Origin: Bradyrhizobium arachidis
Lineage (GTDB): Bacteria; Pseudomonadota; Alphaproteobacteria; Rhizobiales; Xanthobacteraceae
DNA length: 64,000 bases
Assembly (NCBI RefSeq): GCF_015291705.1
Contig: NZ_CP030050.1
Location: 868,001 to 932,000, forward strand
Direction of reading: 5' to 3'
Every line of letters starts with the position of its first letter. Position 1 is the first letter of the stretch. Both the position numbers and the translations under genes were made by a program. Shown one piece after another: positions 61,464 through 64,000 of the stretch. Under the pieces are notes generated by a model, which was not told the DNA's origin, did no database searches, and saw nothing but the letters and a program-made list of their open reading frames with translations.

Positions 61464-62486
61464 TCAAGCCGTCCGCGCGCGGCGTCCTTCGATCGGATAG
61501 GCCGGGTCGTTGTAGCCCGGCGTCGAGGGATGACCGGGAACGACCAGACGGTCGATCAGCGCCTCATCATCGGCGGTGAAGCGGTAGTCGAGCGCGCTGA
61601 TATAGCCGTCCCATTGCTCCTCGGTACGGGGGCCCGCGACGATCGAGGAGACGAACGCGGAGTTCAGCACCCAGGCGACCGCGAACTGGCCGGCGGTGAT
61701 GCCCTCTTTTTCGGCGTGGCTCTTGATCTCCTGCGCGAGCTGGAGCGATTCCGGCCGCCATTCGGTCTGCATCATGCGGGTGTCGTTGCGGCCGGCGCGC
61801 GTCTCCTTGTCGGGAGCAGCATCCGGCTTGTACTTGCCGGTGAGCACGCCGCGCGCCAGCGGGCTGTAGGGTACGATGCCGAGGCCGTAATAGGCGCAGG
61901 CCGGAAAGTGCTCGACCTCGGGCATGCGGTTCATCGCGTTGTAATAAGGCTGGCTCACTGCGGGCCGGTCGATGCCGAGCCGGTCGCAGATGTTGCAGAT
62001 CTCGGCGACGCGCCAGGCGCGATAGTTCGAGACGCCGAAATAGCGCACCTTGCCGGCGCGGATCAGGTCGCCCATCGCGCGCACGGTCTCCTCCAGCGGC
62101 GTCGCATGGTCTTCCTTATGCAGATAGTAGATGTCGATGTGATCGGTGCCGAGCCGCTTCAGGCTTTCGTCGGCCGCCTGCAACACCCAGCGCCGCGACA
62201 GGCCGACGCGATTGGGATCGTCGCCCATTCCAGTGTTCATGGGGTTCGCGAGCTTTGTGGCGAGCACCCAGGCGTGGCGGTTGCCGGCGATGGCGCGGCC
62301 GACGACTTCCTCGGATGCGCCCTTTGAATAGGCATCCGCCGTGTCGATGAAATTGATGCCGGCGCCGCGCGCCTTGTCGATGATCCGCTTCGAGGCGGCT
62401 TCATCGGTCGGCCCGCCGAACATCATGGTGCCCAAGCAGATCGGCGACACTTTCAGGCCGCTGCGGCCGAGCTGACGGTATTGCAT
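61464..62486 (-). CDS. Aldo/keto reductase
   Basis: The product (340 residues from the ATG at 62486) has MQYRQLGRSGLKVSPICLGTMMFGG, IDTADAYSKGASEEVVGRAI, DIYYLHKEDHATPLEETV and YFGVSNYRAW; the catalytic Tyr is in DAYSKG. It is an NADPH-dependent AKR of the YajO/Gfo-type long subgroup. GAGGAC precedes this ATG; upstream open sequence lies in a repeat. It is the first gene of a four-gene leftward operon. Confidence 0.92.
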   Translation of the reverse strand: MQYRQLGRSGLKVSPICLGTMMFGGPTDEAASKRIIDKARGAGINFIDTADAYSKGASEEVVGRAIAGNRHAWVLATKLANPMNTGMGDDPNRVGLSRRWVLQAADESLKRLGTDHIDIYYLHKEDHATPLEETVRAMGDLIRAGKVRYFGVSNYRAWRVAEICNICDRLGIDRPAVSQPYYNAMNRMPEVEHFPACAYYGLGIVPYSPLARGVLTGKYKPDAAPDKETRAGRNDTRMMQTEWRPESLQLAQEIKSHAEKEGITAGQFAVAWVLNSAFVSSIVAGPRTEEQWDGYISALDYRFTADDEALIDRLVVPGHPSTPGYNDPAYPIEGRRARTA

Positions 62487-62533
62487 GGGCGGGTCCTCAA
62501 CGCTTCGTTGGGGCGCAGCATAGCCGCCCAGGT

Positions 62534-62617
62534 CCGTCATTGCGAGCGCAGCGAAGCAATCCAGAGCTGCGTCCGCGGAGAGATTTCTGGATTGCTTCGC
62601 TGCGCTCGCAATGACGG
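62534..62617. repeat. Dispersed palindrome, GTCATTGCGAGCGCAGCGAAGCAATCC type
   Basis: Perfect 32-bp arms (CCGTCATTGCGAGCGCAGCG.. and complement) enclose 20 bases. This motif is a known high-copy palindrome in many alphaproteobacteria. It lies in the promoter region of the aldo/keto reductase operon. Confidence 0.9.
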
Positions 62618-62647
62618 GGTGGGGCGCGGTCATGCCCCACACTCGGT

Positions 62648-62746
62648 GTCATCGCCCGCGAAGGCGGGCGATCCAGTACTCCGAGACAGTTGTGATCGAT
62701 CGAGAGGCCGCGGCGTACTGGATTCCCCGCCTTCGCGGGGAATGAC
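62648..62746. repeat. Dispersed inverted repeat, GTCATCGCCCGCGAAGGCGGG type
   Basis: GTCATCGCCCGCGAAGGCGGGCGATCCAGTA-type left arm (nested hairpin) is mirrored by TACTGGATTCCCCGCCTTCGCGGGGAATGAC on the right. It follows the previous palindrome directly and precedes the convergent thioesterase end. Confidence 0.85.
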
Positions 62747-62787
62747 AGCGTGGGTCTGGCGACCTGCAGTGGCAGCCTGACCGCGAC

Positions 62788-63225
62788 CTACCCCGGCCCC
62801 TTCAAGATCTTGAACACACCATTTGCCATCACGATGCAGCGATCATCCACCGTCACCTCGGTGCTCATGAAGATCAGGCTGCGGGTCGAGCGGACCACGC
62901 GGGGGCGGGAGATCAGGATGTCGCCGATCTGGCCGGCTTCGACGAAATGGGTGTCGAGTTGCACCGTCGCCATGTATTCCTTGCCGGAGACGTAGCGGGC
63001 TGTCATGCCGCAGGTGCGGTCGGCGAAGGTCATCATCACGCCGCCCTGGACCATGCCGCGACGATTGTGATGCTTGTCTTCTGTCGCGAGCGCGAATTCG
63101 TAATGGCCGTCGACCTTGCGCTCCCACAACGGGCCGATCAGGTGCAGGAAGCCCGTGGTTTCCATGATGGTCCAGCCGTCTGATTTCAGCCTTGCGGCGG
63201 CCTTGCTCGTCATCGCTCCGTCCAT
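62788..63225 (-). CDS. PaaI-family hotdog thioesterase
   Basis: The product (145 residues from 63225; ATG at 63213 also possible) has the hotdog blocks HHNRRGMVQGGVMMTFADRTCG and LDTHFVEAGQIGDILIS. It would hydrolyse an acyl-CoA. The open frame upstream belongs to the opposite-strand NUDIX gene. The gene diverges from the NUDIX gene. Confidence 0.85.
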   Translation of the reverse strand: MDGAMTSKAAARLKSDGWTIMETTGFLHLIGPLWERKVDGHYEFALATEDKHHNRRGMVQGGVMMTFADRTCGMTARYVSGKEYMATVQLDTHFVEAGQIGDILISRPRVVRSTRSLIFMSTEVTVDDRCIVMANGVFKILKGPG

Positions 63226-63283
63226 TCCTGCAATGCTGTCTCTCCTCGTTTCATCAGATGCGGTCCTGGTGTAGTCAAGCATC

Positions 63284-63910
63284 ATGAGAGCTTTCGACGA
63301 TGCCACCAGACGGAATATCGCAGAGGCCTGCGCGGCCTTCGCGCGGCTGCCTGATGAGGCCGAACCGTCGGCGCTGAAGCGCGCCGCGGTCGTGCTAGCG
63401 CTGACTGAATCCAGTGACGGCGACGACACGGCCTTCCTGCTCACCAGGCGTGCATCGAGCTTGCGTGCGCATCGCGGCCAATGGGCGCTGCCGGGCGGGC
63501 GCTGCGACGCCGGCGAGACGCCGGTCGAGGCGGCGCTGCGCGAGCTCGATGAAGAGCTCGCGCTCAAGCTTTCAGCCGACGCGGTGCTCGGCCTGCTCGA
63601 CGACTATCCGACCCGCTCGGGCTATCTGATCACGCCGGTCGTGGTGTGGGCCGCCGACAGTGCCGCGATCAACCCGAATCCGGACGAGGTCGCCTCCGTC
63701 CATCGCATCGCGCTCGACACGATCGAGCATGACGACGCCTTCGATTTCACCGCGATCCCCGAAAGCACGCGCCGGGTGATCCGCTTCCATCACCAGATGA
63801 GCCTGATCCACGCGCCGACGGCGGCGCTGATCTACCAGTTCCGCGAGGTGCTGGCGGGGCGTCACACCCGCGTCACCGACCTGGAACAGCCGGTGTTCGC
63901 CTGGAAATGA
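63284..63910 (+). CDS. NUDIX hydrolase, CoA pyrophosphatase type
   Basis: The 208-residue protein has the NUDIX box GGRCDAGETPVEAALRELDEEL and upstream FLLTRRASSLRAHRGQWALPG, the pattern of CoA pyrophosphatases (NudL/YeaB). It is divergent from the thioesterase, with 58 bases between the starts. Confidence 0.9.
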   Translation: MRAFDDATRRNIAEACAAFARLPDEAEPSALKRAAVVLALTESSDGDDTAFLLTRRASSLRAHRGQWALPGGRCDAGETPVEAALRELDEELALKLSADAVLGLLDDYPTRSGYLITPVVVWAADSAAINPNPDEVASVHRIALDTIEHDDAFDFTAIPESTRRVIRFHHQMSLIHAPTAALIYQFREVLAGRHTRVTDLEQPVFAWK

Positions 63911-63965
63911 GATGGTAAACGGCGTGTTAACGTGACGGTTACCGGATGCCTGCTAAGAGGGCAGC

Positions 63966-64000
63966 ATGCATCACTCGATTCGAAATTCTCTGGCGTTGGT
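63966..64000 (+). CDS. Start of a gene running off the window
   Basis: An ATG at 63966 preceded by AGAGGGCAGC opens MHHSIRNSLALV and stays open to the window end. Hydrophobic onset suggests a signal or membrane protein. Too short to identify. Confidence 0.35.
   Translation, partial: MHHSIRNSLAL

Overview
The window is GC-rich, almost fully coding DNA from an alphaproteobacterium. Its gene content (C-P lyase operon, DUF2948-hisD-UPF0262-maf-yacG order ending at tRNA-Phe, FixK-type box) and its many dispersed palindromic repeats point to Bradyrhizobium or a close relative. This assignment rests on recognition of families and repeats, not on a database search.

Layout. 0.1-2.2 kb: a methanethiol oxidase/SBP56 gene and a membrane partner. 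2.2-16.5 kb: a complete phosphonate (C-P lyase) locus. A leftward operon holds a hexapeptide transferase, a PhnM paralogue and a DUF1045 2H phosphoesterase. The rightward genes are phnCDE1E2 and, after the convergent regulator phnF, phnGHIJKLMN plus an FMN-binding protein. Three Pho boxes, a 28-bp PhnF-type palindrome and an internal terminator between phnD and phnE1 can be read from the sequence. 16.8-22.1 kb: an SDR, a sulfonate-binding protein gene preceded by a Cys-rich 20-codon leader ORF, a basic protein, an alpha/beta hydrolase and a MetY-type sulfhydrylase. 22.2-27.8 kb: an IclR regulator divergent from a six-gene catabolic operon (TctC binding protein, flavin reductase, FAH-type enzyme, hydratase, RidA, amidohydrolase). 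28-33 kb: a chemoreceptor, a luciferase-like monooxygenase, a possible FixK-controlled small protein, an exported dioxygenase-like protein with a haem-type membrane protein, and a cNMP-binding protein.

33.3-35.4 kb is gene-poor. It holds repeats, one good small gene, a ~0.6-kb structured element and tRNA-Thr(GGT). 35.4-42 kb: a cNMP-thioredoxin-reductase-like fusion lacking the redox cysteines, an EthD protein, a membrane protein, a haloperoxidase-type hydrolase, and a TetR regulator divergent from two Rossmann-fold genes. 42.1-46.4 kb: the conserved hisD/maf/yacG housekeeping block ending at tRNA-Phe(GAA). A 1.6-kb segment with one amino-acid-binding protein gene follows and is closed by a degenerate copy of the tRNA-Phe 3' end, which looks like the scar of an insertion. 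48-64 kb: accessory metabolism, including a Tat-exported class V aminotransferase, RidA, RibD-like and amine-oxidase genes, an ABC-binding-domain histidine kinase, a CoA-transferase pair with TPR and aldo/keto reductase genes, and a NUDIX hydrolase.

The best candidates for something little described are the Cys-rich leader ORF upstream of the sulfonate-uptake gene, the layered Pho/PhnF/attenuator control of the phn locus with a 2H enzyme apparently standing in for PhnP, the tRNA-Phe scar, and the structured repeat beside tRNA-Thr.
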